The notes below the pieces were generated by a model. It worked only from the letters and a program-made list of their open reading frames with translations, was not told the origin of the DNA and did not search any database. This document shows positions 1-12,219 of a stretch of DNA of 64,000 bases, piece after piece. The position numbers were made by a program, and so were the translations under genes. Every line of letters starts with the position of its first letter. The stretch's first letter is position 1. The DNA comes from Phymatolithon calcareum (taxonomy: Eukaryota > Rhodophyta > Florideophyceae > Hapalidiales): assembly GCA_977006965.1 (NCBI GenBank), contig OZ345352.1, forward strand, positions 1,984,001 through 2,048,000. Reading direction: 5' to 3'.

Positions 1-119
1 ATCATAGGCTGCGCCCATAGGACTGCGGGGTCTGCGGTTTCACTTTTATACAACGGACCGACCTGCAGAAGCATCTCAGAGCCGCGCACAGTTACACAAA
101 GCCTGACTGCTCCTCGTAG
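1..119 (+). pseudogene. C2H2 zinc-finger gene, 3' fragment
   Basis: The frame starting at 21 reads one complete C2H2 finger: Cys codons at 24-26 and 33-35, then His at 72-74 and 87-89 (C-x2-C-x12-H-x4-H) with the usual Phe and Leu between. A TAG at 18-20 precedes the finger in frame and a second TAG ends it at 117-119. The stretch to about 178 is closely similar to 33478-33660, the end of a longer zinc-finger pseudogene, and the TAG before the finger is shared by both copies. The remainder lies outside the window. Finger proteins of this type normally bind DNA in the nucleus. With one finger and no start this is a broken copy. Confidence 0.6.
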
Positions 120-180
120 CTCTGTACCTTTATCGTTACATTCCTTCTGACTTTTTTTTGATCATGTGCCGCACACGCAC

Positions 181-2348
181 GGCCCGAGCCAATTTGATTG
201 CTGTGGATTGCTGTCTATCAAGCAATCTCGCAATCTACTTGCTCCCAGAATATTTTTGCTATCCCAACTGCAATCCCACCGCTCAACAGGAAGCAATCCC
301 TACTGCAATTCAACGATTCGCAAGTAATCCCAACTTCAATTCAATAAATTTGCTACCTTTTCTGAGGCGTACGTCCAAACTTCTGTCCATACCTCACATT
401 CGCTTTCCCAGAGCGATTCTTTGAGCCACGGACAATTGGCCATTGGCCTTATTGTTGGACTGGGACGGTGAGATTTCAGACGATACAGAACGCAGTATTT
501 TGCAGGCATCTTCTCGCTGATTCTCTGGCGTTGAATCTTTATTACGCCAGACTCGAAATGCGGGCTATGTACGATCAGAGCACTTGAGGAAGTGTACGCT
601 GTACCCAATTGCATTCATACAGAGGAGGGGACATATCATCTCCTCCACTCCGAATAGCGTCATTGAGCTCATCAATACCGTGCATGAGAAAACGGGAGGC
701 TTTGTTTCTGCAACTCAACAGTGACAACGTTAATCTCCGAAAATTGCTTGGCGAGCGATTCATGTTCAGAGATGACTCCGAAGATTCAGCTACTCTTATT
801 AGAGCATTTCGGATAAGCTTATAGCTTGTCAACATCTGGTAGATGCTGGACCATCGGGTATGATTATTCAAAACGGGGCAGAGATCCTTAATATTTCTTA
901 GTAAAGCTCGGTTTTTAGGCCACTCTTGCAAAAACTTCATCTTGCTGTGAACTGATTCAATAGTGTCTTGCATCCGCGCATCAGCGTCGATCATTCTACG
1001 AACTTCTAGATACAGCTTATGCTTGTTGCAGCCCACATGATAAATCTCCATAAAGTCTGCGATACATTTGTTTACGCTGCAACTGTCGGCCAACTGGCAC
1101 AGTACCCACTCGTGGACATTCACTCCGAACAAGTGAAAAACATCTTCGAAAAAGCGAATACATACCCTGGCTGAGAAACTAGCTCCCTTCTGCTTCATCA
1201 TTTCGTCCTTGATTTTACGTTCGATTATCTCAACGAGTTTGAAAAGTGTTTCTTTAAAAGTACGGATGCAGAATACAGAACCGTATTTAGTGAAGTTTCG
1301 GATTTCCTTATCATTGACGAATGAAATGGGAAGATTCTTCAAAACAATCAAACGCATGTAGCCGTACATGGCCTTTTCGCACTCGTACAATTTCAAAAAC
1401 ACAGATGATCGAGCATTTTGCAGCGTCCCTGCTGCCAGGGTCTCTTGGACTGCGGCACAGTACAGGTCGAGTAAATGCTGCTCATCTCCTCCAGCTACAC
1501 AGGACTTGAGATGTCGGTACGGATTAGAATATCCCTTGCCCTTCTCGAAAAACACTTCTCCGTTTTCAGTGCAAAGAGAAGTTTTGGGGCACTTGTACAC
1601 GAGCAACGTAACATTAAGTCGCACGACTGCCCCAGTTCGACCACAAAAATCCTTCCTCTGCTCCCGTATCTTGGTCATAAACATTTCAACAACGCTTTTG
1701 GGACTTGGTTTAGCTATGGAGCTCGACATATGTCAGGAAGGTGGGTAAGAATCAGAAATCGAAAATGTGAACTGTATTGCAGATTGAGGAATGCATCTTG
1801 GGTGATTACCTGCCCAGCTGAACAGATCTCATTATATAAACAACGCTCTTGGGCTGCAGCATAGTGGGTTCCGGAAATAGAATGCATTCAAAACGTGGCT
1901 GATGGCTCATTTACTTATTAGAGAATTGCGCACATGGAAACCACAGAATTACACGATGCTGGTACCTTTCTCAAGACGATGAGCAGTAATTTATTGAACA
2001 GAAAGAACTGTGATGTCGGAATTCAATTTCGACAGAAGGGAGAAAATATTATGCTTCACTGGGGGAGCACAGCATCATTTTGGCCTGACAATTATTCGGT
2101 TTGTTTGGGCCAAATGCTGCTGTGCTTCCCCGATTTTTTCACGGTGCAGGGGATACATGACTTCCCCATTTGCAATCTCCAATCACGAGTATAAGCATGG
2201 CGTGCAATCCCATATGCAATTCTTAGGGCTCCTCTTCATTTGCAATCCCGGATTGCAATCCCTAAGGAAATCTCAATCCATGACGCAGTCGGCCAAAATT
2301 GCAATTGCGAGCAAGTAACTTGGAAGCCCAATCAAATTGGCTCGGGCC
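181..2348 (-). mobile_element. hAT-type DNA transposon with 20-bp terminal inverted repeats
   Basis: GGCCCGAGCCAATTTGATTG at 181-200 is matched exactly by its reverse complement at 2329-2348. The right end reads outward as CAGGCCCG, in keeping with hAT termini, which often begin CAG. Both subterminal regions are full of the short motif GCAATCC/GGATTGC (200-330 and 2160-2300), as is common for hAT transposase binding regions. The transposase lies between on the minus strand. The left flank continues the zinc-finger repeat seen at 33640-33660; the right flank leads into repeat unit I. No clean 8-bp target duplication could be read, so ends may be eroded by a few bases. Confidence 0.7.
336..1729 (-). 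pseudogene. hAT transposase, frameshifted
   Basis: A 384-codon frame runs from 1729 to 575. Its N-terminal part has a BED-like zinc-finger spacing (Cys near 47 and 53, His 73, Cys 77). The middle has the hAT hallmark GCNKHKLYLEV, followed by NNHTRWSSIYQML, which matches the RNase-H-fold core of hAT transposases. The C-terminal part continues in another frame at 614-336, where HFESGVIKIQ resembles the segment before the hAT dimerisation domain. A frameshift near 600 therefore breaks the gene, and no intact dimerisation block is visible. The enzyme would cut and paste the element bounded by the repeats at 181 and 2348. I am confident of the family and less so of the exact C-terminus. Confidence 0.65.
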
Positions 2349-2379
2349 TGGTATAGGGTAATCAATAATTGCAGTCCAC

Positions 2380-4077
2380 GAAACGTACAGCTGGTGTAAC
2401 TTTACCAGGTAACATATATGTCCTGGATTGTTGCAAGACAATCTAGACACCAGAAAACCATTCTTTTTGGGATAAAACAGGCAACCATTCACACTGGCAT
2501 GCCTTTCGAGAGGGCCCGGGGCATGGTTATACAAATTTCAACCTTTGGGGTTGCAGAAGTAATAGGACGGGTGCATGGACCCCCGCAGAAGCGAATGACG
2601 TCAGTTGAGCTTTTGACGTGATGCTATGCAATTCTGATTAAAGTCGGTGCTAACAGACTACATGACTAAAAAGGTACCGATTTTCCTCAACTTGGGACTC
2701 TTTGCACCTTGTGCATAAGTCCACTTATCTAGGACATCGCTTGCTTCCGCATGCGCATGTTAATAATTATGACTCGGACTGCAATATGAGTGATGCCCGT
2801 ATCGAATATCGGTGATTTCTCAAAGTCAGCTCTCAGTTTTCAAATTGTGAGCCGGGGGTGAAAGTACAATTTTATCGAGCGCAATTCAGAACCACGGGGA
2901 ATAAGATCAAGTTTGGCAGAAATTAATATGAACAGGAACCAAAATACAATTCAACGTCCACTTACGGGGGGGCCAGCCACACTTGGAATAGAAGACAAAA
3001 CTTCGAGATATGACTACTGTCTCGAAAACTTGGTACAATACAGTTCCACTTTCCAGCTGTTGGAAAACGACCGGACCCGCACTTGAGAAGTGGGAGGCGA
3101 CCCCGAGCACCGCACCTGCCGTCGCGGGCAAAGAACAGCATTGATGCCCTCACTATCCGGTACTCGCTTGATTGCTCTTCTTCGCAAGGCACCTGCACAT
3201 TGCAAAGCGGAAGCGTTAAAGATCCCACCTACGTTTCTTCATCGATTCGGCGACAGAGCTGTCTCAGTAATGTTTGTATGGAAATTGTTGTTATCTCTGA
3301 ATAGCAATTGTATTTCTTCGTCTTAATGTACTTAAAATGCGATAAATGCAATTTTTAAATTGAAAACTTAAAGTTTTCCGATTAATTTCATCGCATTCAT
3401 GGTCACTACACCGTGCGACAAATGGCTTCCTCTCGCATAGCTCCTGTACTGTAGAAAATTAGTCATATATCAGTAATGGACTGACATTTTTAGTCTCTTG
3501 AGGAACGTCCATTGCATTTGAGTAGCTTCGCAACAGATTGAGGACCACTCTACTCCCATGACTATTAAATCTCTTTGGGGATGGAATTGGAAGGCAAGAA
3601 ATATATACACGGGCGATTTAAAGATCTGAAAAATGCCCAGACCATGCTTGCGACCAGTAGTCGTTTTTAGGCTGGTAGGGCGGGTGAATTATGGACAGCG
3701 AGGCAAAAAAACGTTCTTTCATTTAGTTTCTCGCATTATGGGGTCGAACCGAGTACCTCAAGTTCCTTCCTATACCATACGCTGAGCCGCTAATGCACAA
3801 TATTCCACAGATGGTGCTACAGCTGGATAAAGTTGCTTGGCTTCAAACGTTTTCCGAGAAAACTGACCATGCTGCACTACGAGAAGAGCGCCGTGGGGCG
3901 TCCCCGTGACATACTTCTAGTTGGAAGCAGATATGATACTATTTCAGTACTGTAGCGAGCCCGCCGTATATCATGCGTCATTTTACGTCCAGTACTGTAC
4001 AGTGCAGTACAATACAGACAACGACATTTGAACAGTTCAACGAAAGCGATTTCCCTATCACTCAGTATAGGTGTGTA
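2380..4077 (+). repeat. Repeat unit I, first segment
   Basis: This stretch aligns along its length with 39010-40610 (unit II) with scattered substitutions and small indels, for example the shared GCTGGTGTAAC near 2390 and 39013. It contains no protein frame I can support. It is interrupted at 4077 by the pogo transposon and resumes at 6689. Unit I is the most damaged unit: it has taken a pogo element, a SINE-like insert and a nested LINE stack, and its homology to unit II ends about 160 bp before the point where the TATA box of the microprotein gene would be expected. Confidence 0.7.
3733..3796 (-). other. Degenerate tRNA-like sequence in unit I
   Basis: On the minus strand GGTTCGACCCC matches an RNA polymerase III B box, and a TAGCGGCTCAGCG stretch resembles an A box. 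The outer GCATTAG and ATAATGC can pair at 6 of 7 positions. The total of 64 nt is short for a tRNA and the arms do not fold cleanly. A diverged copy lies at about 40308-40370. It is probably a tRNA-derived relic rather than a working gene. Confidence 0.25.
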
Positions 4078-6688
4078 CACCAAAACTGGAATTTAGTGTC
4101 CCAGGTAAAATTCAATAGCAAAGGACTTTACAGTAATACTCGAAAAGAAGCTCGCGGGAAGTGAGCAGCAACATTTTACAAAAATTGATGAAAGAACGCT
4201 GTAAATTTGTTTCACATTTTCTTTATTTCAATATTCAGGAACAAGGCCACAGTATTCCTCAGGGTGTTTTTCAACAATGTCTTGCAAGTAATCGAACAGC
4301 TGCTCCTTTTTCCACGTTCCATCTGTATCAAGTGCAAGACCAAAACGTATCATAGCCTTGAGTACAATCGGAATACCGTTTTCATCCTGCATGCTGTTCA
4401 CCTTTTCCACGCATCGCACCGCGAGTTTCATATAATATGTCCTTCCTAGGTTGTCGAGTTTGCCGGAAGCATCTGGACCGGATGCCCAATATCCCTCTTC
4501 CATGCACTGCAATTTCTCTGCCTCCCATTCCTCTCGCCATATAGCCTTGATTTTTTGAATAACAAAAGAATCCAAAGGCTGACAAATATGCTTGCTGTTC
4601 TGTGGAAGATACCGAATCTTAGTGTTGATAGAGTTCAATTATTCCACCTGCTGCCGCGTTTCATTGTGACCAGAGCAATTGTCCATGAACAAGGATCTCG
4701 TCCGACCAATAGGGTCACTTGAAATGGCTCGCGGTTCGTTTAACCACTGGTTGAAAACATTTTTGTTCATCCAACCCCTCGGCCCGGTTCTGTATGAAAC
4801 ACCGGGTACATTGTTAGGAACACCCAGTATGGGATAGTTTCAGTTCCTGTTGCGAAAAATCATTAATGGTGCTTCAATTTTGGCGTTCACTCCTCCACTG
4901 ATACGCAAAACCATAGTCATACCTTCCCCGGCTGAGACAACGTCCGCATTGCTCACTTTCTTGCATCCATACACTCCTAGAGAGTAATGGTAATCCATGT
5001 TAAAAATAAAGTGCGTCTCATCCATGTTCTCCACCATGTTCTAGTCCAGCACACCATCTGAAAATTCGCGCTCCAATTGGCCGAGATGATCGGAAATCAA
5101 CTTCTCGGTGTCTATGTTATGGGCGTTGCAGCGTTGCAAAGAGCCGGACTGCTTTCGTATGACGATGTTGCATCTGTTCATGAACGATTGGATCCAGTTG
5201 TCCGTCACATGTGTAATGATTGGGCGATGAGTTCGATCGTCAAGGTCGGTTGACGCGAATGGAGATGTGGCGTCGGAGAGTGTACGGAGTGCAATATGTT
5301 TCAAAAGCCTCTGCTTAACTGGACTCCAGCAGCGCTCAGTCTTTCAAATTCTTCCAGTAGGACAGAGTGTAAATAGTCCACCTATGCATATCGCTTTCTT
5401 CCACGACCAGTTAAAGCTTTGATAGGCACACGTCTTTGCGAAACTCCAATGGAGCGTCTTGATTGGATGAACATAGCCTTATCCTCTGGTGTGGTCAGTT
5501 TTTGAAGATAAGATTGGCGACTGTTACACCAACGGATTGCTTTCTTCCGATTGGCTCCATATGACTTCATATCCGTTTCTCGGAAGATGGTTGGAAAGTG
5601 TTGCACAGTGCGAGCGCCAATTGCGTCATCACTTCTGGAGGTTTCGATCTCGTTAATCATCCATAGAATAACTGCCCTCCTTTGGGACTTAGTTGAAACA
5701 GCCTGGGTCCTCCGACAAAAAGATGGGTGATGTTGATTAGTTGAGGGCGGTACATTGGTGGCGGAGTTGGACATTCTCGGTCTCAAACGAGCGGCGCTTT
5801 CCAAGATCGAGAGTATGGTGGAATGGTTGAGTGGGGCTATCTGCGACTCTCGGAAGAGATTTAATCCTTATATGCTCTACTCATGCATAAGCGCGACAAC
5901 GCTTACTAATGAATATAGATACATTATATGTGCAAAGTATATGAAAGGCCATATCATCCAATGATTCTGCACCATCATTTCTAAACACACCGAGCTGACT
6001 CTGGTGCTCCGAAGAGCAGCGCTGTTGGTCAATAGCATTACTGTAAACGGGGCCTGTTTCCTGAAACGTTTTTTGTCATGACGCGTTAGCTTAAGAGCCA
6101 GCTTCGAGGAAGTCAGCATCTTCAAATACTATCATTTGCGCCATTTTGTGTGTAATTTAAGAAAAAATTAAAATAGGAAGGTTTTAGACGTAAGTTTTCC
6201 ATCTGGCGACATTTTCAATGAGTGGCGTTTACCTGCGCTGGCACAATGTGACTGAGCATTTCCCAAACAACCCTCTTTGGATCTCGCGTAAAGGACAAAT
6301 TAATGTCTGCTCCGCCCCTGCCTAGAAGATTGAACCCGAGACCTCATGACACATCATTGCGCACAGATAAACGACTATCCAGATTCCCGGAATTTAAGTG
6401 AGTCCATTCGGCTACCTTTTTTCAATGGGAGCTATGTTTCGTATATAAACTAAAGTGCTTCCAAGTAGATTATCTTTCAGCTTCTGTAAGATCTAACGTA
6501 TTTTGGAGGAGGAGCCTATTGAAAGTTTCAGAGACAATTTTTAATTTTGTGCGGCGATATTTTTTGTTTATTTGGAAAAGTTTTCAGAGCTCATGGAGTA
6601 CTACAACCCCTATAGGACCCCTCGTAGAACTTAAGATATGATTATTCTTACAGTGCCGACTCTGGGACACTAAATTCCATTTTTGGTG
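4078..6688 (-). mobile_element. pogo/Tc1-type transposon with 27-bp inverted repeats and TA target duplication
   Basis: The left end starts CACCAAAACTGGAATTTAGT and the right end is its inverted match (27 bp, one mismatch), both finishing at TTAGTGTCCCAG. The element is flanked by TA at 4076-4077 and 6689-6690, the standard Tc1/mariner/pogo target. Unit II, otherwise collinear, lacks it at about 40635-40645, which gives a natural empty site. The transposase occupies 4228-5804 on the minus strand. The remaining 0.85 kb towards the right end has no supported frame. Confidence 0.8.
4228..5804 (-). pseudogene. pogo-like DDE transposase, broken by stops and a frameshift
   Basis: From 5804 to 5382 an N-terminal frame rich in basic and polar residues probably holds the helix-turn-helix DNA-binding part. 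A frameshift follows. From 5304 to 4228 a single frame carries the catalytic domain, interrupted by three in-frame stops (5041-5043, 4840-4842, 4639-4641). The catalytic acidic residues are recognisable: NMDETHF, then LFMDNCSGHN, then QPLDSFVIQKIK about 36 residues later, the usual DDE spacing of CENP-B/pogo transposases. Between them lies GVPNNVPGVSYRTGPRGWM, typical of the family. The catalytic aspartates survive but the reading frame does not, so this copy cannot mobilise itself. Confidence 0.8.
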
Positions 6689-7094
6689 TAGTGTGCGCCC
6701 TTCTTCAGCCCAGGGCATTCAGCGGAGACCTCTTATAGATACCATGCGAAAAACAGTACTGCTTGCCGGCCGCATAGGGGACTAAGCATTCACTATTATT
6801 ATTACCCTGCGAAAAATCATCCAGAAGCATACAGGGAGGCCACTGTGGTGACTACTGTCCGGCAGACGTAATCTGTCGCACTTTCAGAATTGTAGCGTAC
6901 TGTAATACTTTGTAGGTAACTGCTGTCATGATTGAGCGAGTGTACAAGTTAAGGATGCGATAGGCTAAACGATCAAGAATAATGTCCACGGCTGAGGCTT
7001 ACAGTCTGAACCGATAATTATGTTGTGGCGCCCGTTGAGCAAACTGATTTTAATCTTCCAGCCTGCTTCGTGAATACTGCACGACATTGGTTCA
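6689..7094 (+). repeat. Repeat unit I, second segment
   Basis: Collinear with 40640-40945 of unit II, for example the shared block around GACTACTGTCCGGCAGACGT. It carries the SINE-like insert 6754-6803 that unit II lacks and is interrupted at 7094 by the old LINE. No coding frame is supported. Confidence 0.65.
6754..6803 (+). mobile_element. 50-bp SINE-like insertion with (ATT)n tail
   Basis: The insert ends in CACTATTATTATT and is flanked by ACCATGCGAAAAA (6741-6753) and ACCCTGCGAAAAA (6804-6816), a 13-bp duplication with one mismatch. Unit II has a single copy of this site at about 40695-40707 and no insert. Related sequence (GCTAGCCCCATAGGGG followed by GCATTCATTATTAT) occurs at about 34094-34145, 59727-59778 and 42190-42233. 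Confidence 0.6.
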
Positions 7095-10000
7095 CAGAGA
7101 AAAAGTTGCCAGTTTTCGAGAGCGCATGGGAGCATTCATGAGAGCCAGAGGACCGGCGCCCCAATTTGCCGCTCTCTACATCAAGAACCTTCCCAGAACA
7201 GAGAGAAGCGAATGTAGTAGTATGGACGAGTGATCTTGTGGCCTTGTTTTTCCGCGGCCATTTTGGCCCTCAAGGGCTTATACCCAGAGTCTTCGGCCCC
7301 GCCGGCCACTCCGCTTAGGGTTCGTTGTAGTATGATAAGACCTATTTGGTGGTATAAAGCGGGCTTTCGCCTCTGGCCTTCAGTAAACGGGGCAATCCGT
7401 GTTTGGTCCAGATCGACCGTATTCAGTTCCAACCGTCGCGGTCTGTGGCGTCCAACGACACTATCATACCGTCCATTTCCTATAAGACTAGCTCCCTTCA
7501 AATTGTCATTGCAGCTTGCATTTACAGCAAGCCCCTACAGATAATATCACAGTCATTACAGTGCCGTAGGTTTCGATGCGTACTTACACCATGAAGGAAC
7601 CCGCTTCGCGGTGTCTAGAATCTTCCATTGATCCATTTCTCATACTTCCAAGTCATCCTTGATCCAATTCTTTTTCTATAAAGGTCACTGCTTCGCTTCG
7701 CCCTTGGCGCTGTACCAGGGAATAACCCGACCACTGCCAGTGCGCCAACTTGTGCGTTTCAAACCCGATACGGTCCTTTCGCCTCAGGGAATGCCTCGCG
7801 TACGAACTCGACTCTACGCCATCGGTCAAGCCTCGGTCCTCGGACCCTCGCCCCTGTGCTTGTGTACAGACGTTGGTGTCCTCTTGCCATTGGACCCCAA
7901 GTCCGTGTGTGTTTTTGATTGCTCTGCCACTAACCTCCATCGGGAGAGACCTTTCGCTAGAGCCTTGCACGGCCTTTTCGGCCAACTGTTCCTGGACTGC
8001 TCCGCGGCGAAGATCCGCCGATCTGTGCCACCACATTGAGATAGAAGAAGCCATCTGAGAGCTCCTCTCGAAATATAATAGGCTGCATATTTCATTCATA
8101 AGAAACTCGGTTATGAAGATCCTAGCCCAGAAGAACGACTTACAAGCAATCAAGTCGCTAGTGATATCTGCAAACCTTGCGTTGATGCCCCACTTCAGCG
8201 TCTTCGATAGTGCCCTAGGAAAATGGCGCATAGCTAACTCAAGCGAGGGACAGGCAAGAAACCTTGTCAAGCTGAGTAGCAGGGATATTCACTGCGAAAA
8301 AACGGCAAACAAAATCCAAGCTAAGGACTGGTATTGAAACCTCGACAAACGGCGGACTGGAAGATAACGGAGATGGACAGAGACCAAAGAATCCCTGCCC
8401 ACTTGAAGCAATTCCCGCGCAGGCATTTGGTTGCCCCTGGTTTTCGGGAAATTCTCCGGGGAGAAGAGAATCCGCAGGAGCAAGACATAAATTCGGAGCA
8501 TCGCACACCCGCAAAACACTTCACACCCGCTGAGCGGACACCGAGATCCCCACCGATACCCGCTAAGTTTCTAAGAAAAAGAAGGACTAAACCAATGATT
8601 TTCAACAAAAAGTGGCGCATAGCTATGCTGAACGTCGGTTGATCTCCTGAAACACCGAAATACCTCGAGCAATTGGTCCGGTACCACAACGTCGACATTA
8701 TTGGGATTACAGAAACCCGTCTACAGCCAGAAAGAAAAATTCGGGCGGACTAATATGTCATGAATGCCCCTCGCCCGCTCCCACCAAGAGGACGGAACTC
8801 AGGAGAAGTGTTTCTCTTCTTCCGAAAATCTTATGGAGTAAAGCTCATATTCGAGCACGCAGAGAAAAACTTCGAGCTCACAATAGCACAGATAGTGTGG
8901 GGTCGTCTACCTGTCTCGTAAATCCACCAAAGAAGAAACTGAGAAATGCATAAGTATGATAAGCACACACGCAAGGGGTAAGGCAATCCTTTCTGGTGAT
9001 TGGAACGCCATGCACGTTCGTTGGGACAAGGTATCTAATAGAAGAGGTAACCAGCTCGTGCGTTGGTAGGACAGGAAAAACTCGAGCATCTGTACGGGAG
9101 AAGAACCTACGTTCCAAACAAAGAGATACTAGAGCAATATTGACTACTTCGTAACCAAGGGTATGACACCATCAATTATTCGATACCCTGAAGGTATCTG
9201 CACTGGTAGCACGTAACACAAGCCATTGATTACGTGCATCCGAAACTTAGAGGACATACTCGCCTCTCCCCAGCGAACGATGGTCTCGGTGAAGAACTGG
9301 AAAAATGCTGAATTCCATAAAACAGTCGAACAAGAGTACCAGAAGAAGCTCCCGGAAAAACTGGTGAACTTAAAGGGCTGCAAAGACTCAAGAAGACTAA
9401 ACAAGATATATAACGAGATCGTCGATGTATGGACCGAACCATGGAGAGTTGACTACAAAAGGCCTCCCAGATTTAAGTCCTTTTGGAAATCAAACTTGTA
9501 TCACTTAAAAGCGAAGAGGAAAAACTTGTACATGAAAGCCCTGAGGACACAAGCACCCGAGAGGTGGGAAAAATATAAGAAATGCAAAAGACGAATTAGA
9601 AGGCTTGTGAATAAGTGGAAATGGTCGTTATAACAAGAGTTCATCTCCGAACTTGAACAAAAAGATTCGGCAACCGCACTCTCACAACTTTCTAAAATGA
9701 AACGAATGAGATACCAGAGGACAGCTAGTAACAAGGCGTCCGGGAAACCACTGGACCACATGCTGTTCACGGATCACGTCTCTACAACTTACTCTGGCAA
9801 GGACAATTGGAGGCAAGATATAGCATTTTTTGCGTGCCCGCAGGAAATGAATGAAGAGATCAGGGAAGCCCTAGCAAAACGCACCTGTCAAGAGAACGGC
9901 CGTTCTCGATGAGGTGAAAGCAGAGATGCTCAAGATTAAAGTGGTCCTCAACTCAGAGATCATATTCGAATTGTGGTCCGCTTGTGGCAGAGTCGCCCAC

Positions 10001-10451
10001 ATCCCATTGCTGTGGCGAAAGTCAGTGCTCGTAGCAATCTATAAGAAAGGGAATACAGAATATCCCGGAAACTGCAGGCCAATATCTCTCTTGAGTCAGA
10101 CAAGGAAAGTTGTAGAATCAGCTCTCAATACCCTACTTAGAAGATACTACTCAAACCATGAGTATCAATTCGGATTCCAGAAAGGCAAGAGTCGGGAAAG
10201 AGCCATACTTCGAGCAAAGGAGCTGCAGCGGAAAGGGCATAGGTGCATCGCGGTGTTAGATCTCGAAGCCGCAGATGACACTGTACCTAGGAAACTACTC
10301 CAGGAACGGATGAGAATGGTCCTACCTAATGCCATCAGCGATATGTGTGAGGCATTTATATTACCCTCCTGGATCCACACAGCGGGAGACAGCAACAAGA
10401 ATTGGTTTATAGTTGACAGAGGCGTCCCCCACGGGTCACCGCTTAGCCCAA

Positions 10452-11961
10452 ACTACAGGCCTATCTCTCTGCTGAGTCAGGTCAGGAAGATAATCGATTC
10501 CGCCCTAGACTAATACATAAGGGAGCACTACCGGTTTAACAGAGCACAACTGGGTTTTCGGAGAGACAAGAGCACATATTTGGCCATACTTCGCGCGAAG
10601 AATACTATTCAAAATGGTCACCCGTTCGTTGCTGTACTTGACTTGTCAGCAGCGTATGACAGCGTCCCGAAGGATATCCTCATTGAGTGACTGAAGAAAA
10701 AGTTGCCGGTGTACATAACAAAGATGGTATCTTACCTGATGAAACCGTCGTGGATCACGTCGGCAGGAGATGAAACGAAAAAGTTGTGCATTATCGACCG
10801 AGGTGTTCCGCAGAGCTCCACGCTTAGTCCGTGCCTATATATCATATTCATGGATACGTTAACGGAAGCTGCCGCCCAAGTAACAAGAACAGTGTCTGAC
10901 CATCCAGCGCAGCAATTTACGGATGACGTTCTTCTTCAGACAAAGAATGCAAAAGGATTGCAAAAACTATTGGACATAGCTACGAAGTGGGTAGCCGAGA
11001 ACTCCATGAAATGGAACACGAAGCCAGGAAAGAGCGAGGCCCTTAAGTACAAAGGACTCCCAAATAAGAAATTCTTCCTTACAGGAAAAGAGTTGCACCA
11101 AGCCTGGAGACTGTCCTACCTCGGGATCAGTATGAACAACAACGGAGTCACCGACGATACAGCAATTTCAAGAGTTCGGAATGCGATGGGATGCGCACGC
11201 AAACTCCGCCAAATTGGCTTGAACTTCAGAGGACTCCAAGCAACCTCGTGCATCAAGATTTTCAAGTCGTTGATTCTCCCCAAATGGGAGTATGCCATTC
11301 ACCTGACTGCGATCACGAAACGACTACTATCGGCAATTGAAGCAGCAGAAGGTCTTTTGTACAGATACTGTTCGGAAAATATGCCTAGTATCGAAGGGAG
11401 AGAATGCGAGTGCTCTTCCGTCTAGCCAGCCCACAGATGAGGAGAATGAACCAGGCTGAAAGGTTTGCCTTAAGCTTGGTGAAACGGAGGAAGTTCCTGG
11501 ACCTTTCAGAAGAATAGCATGTAAAAGAAGAAGATCTGGAAGACGTATCAAAGGACATTGGATATCTCGGGGAAGAGGAACACTTTAAAGAAGCTCTGAA
11601 AAAAGCGGAAGAAGGTATGGTATCAAAAAAGCGACGCCTATAACCAACAGTCAAAGTCTGGTCGTTGGAAGAAGAGGGCCGGACAGTTACAATCCAGATC
11701 GGCGTATCGAAAGACCTACCAGGAGTGCTATATATAAGAGACAGAACTGCGAGGTTGAGATGCCTGAGAGTCATTTTCAAGAGAGTTCCTTTGTGGAGAA
11801 AATCCATTCTGGCGAAGTACTTTGGGACTGATGCTGTGGCAAAGCTTATCGTGTTGCAACGTATACAGCGGTCTATGAAGATGGACCAAGAAACGAAATA
11901 TGAATGCAAAAGACTTACTCGGGCCCTCACAGGGAGAGAAATCGGATTAAGGAGATATTAG
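10452..11961 (+). pseudogene. LINE-B reverse transcriptase and C-terminal domain, broken
   Basis: The frame opens with NYRPISLLSQVRKIIDSALD, is stopped at 10511, then continues at 10703-11425 with the palm region (IDRGVPQ, SPCLYIIFMDTL) and the catalytic box reading FTDDVLLQ where the full LINE-A has FADD. The metal-binding aspartates are retained. The thumb region LHQAWRLSYLGISM follows. After further stops the C-terminal domain is at 11665-11961, with RLRCLRVIFKRVPLWRKSIL. No RNase H domain is visible. It is inactive because of at least three interruptions. Confidence 0.7.
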
Positions 11962-12060
11962 AAGGAGAGTAGAGAGATGAGTAGCGAAAACAGCGAGAAG
12001 CTGCCCTGTTACTCAAATTGAGGCTTTGGGAGCTTTTAAAATAAATCAACATATATCCCC
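10452..12060 (+). mobile_element. LINE-B, 5'-truncated, nested in LINE-A2
   Basis: The insert is flanked by CCGCTTAGCCCAA (10439-10451) and CCGCTCAGCCCAA (12061-12073), a 13-bp duplication with one change, and splits the host LINE between its GSPLSP and SLYNIFMDE codons. It starts within the RT fingers (NYRPISLLSQ) and ends with the LINE-B tail GGGAGCTTTTAAAATAAATC followed by ATATATCCCC. It closely resembles the fragment at 44799-45448. Confidence 0.8.
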
Positions 12061-12219
12061 CCGCTCAGCCCAAGTTTGTACAAAATATTTATGGATGAGT
12101 TCGCGGAGCGCGTGAACGTTGTTCTGAGCGAGGAAGCAGACGTGTCTGCAGTTCTCTTCGCAGACGACGTGATTCTGCTCGCGAAAACCCCGCACGCGCT
12201 GCAGCACCTGCTCCATATT

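Noticed and set aside
7653-8270. A 205-codon minus-strand gene within the old LINE.
   Set aside because: No motif, no paralogue in the window, and overlapping plus-strand frames of similar size. Possibly antisense of decayed LINE sequence.
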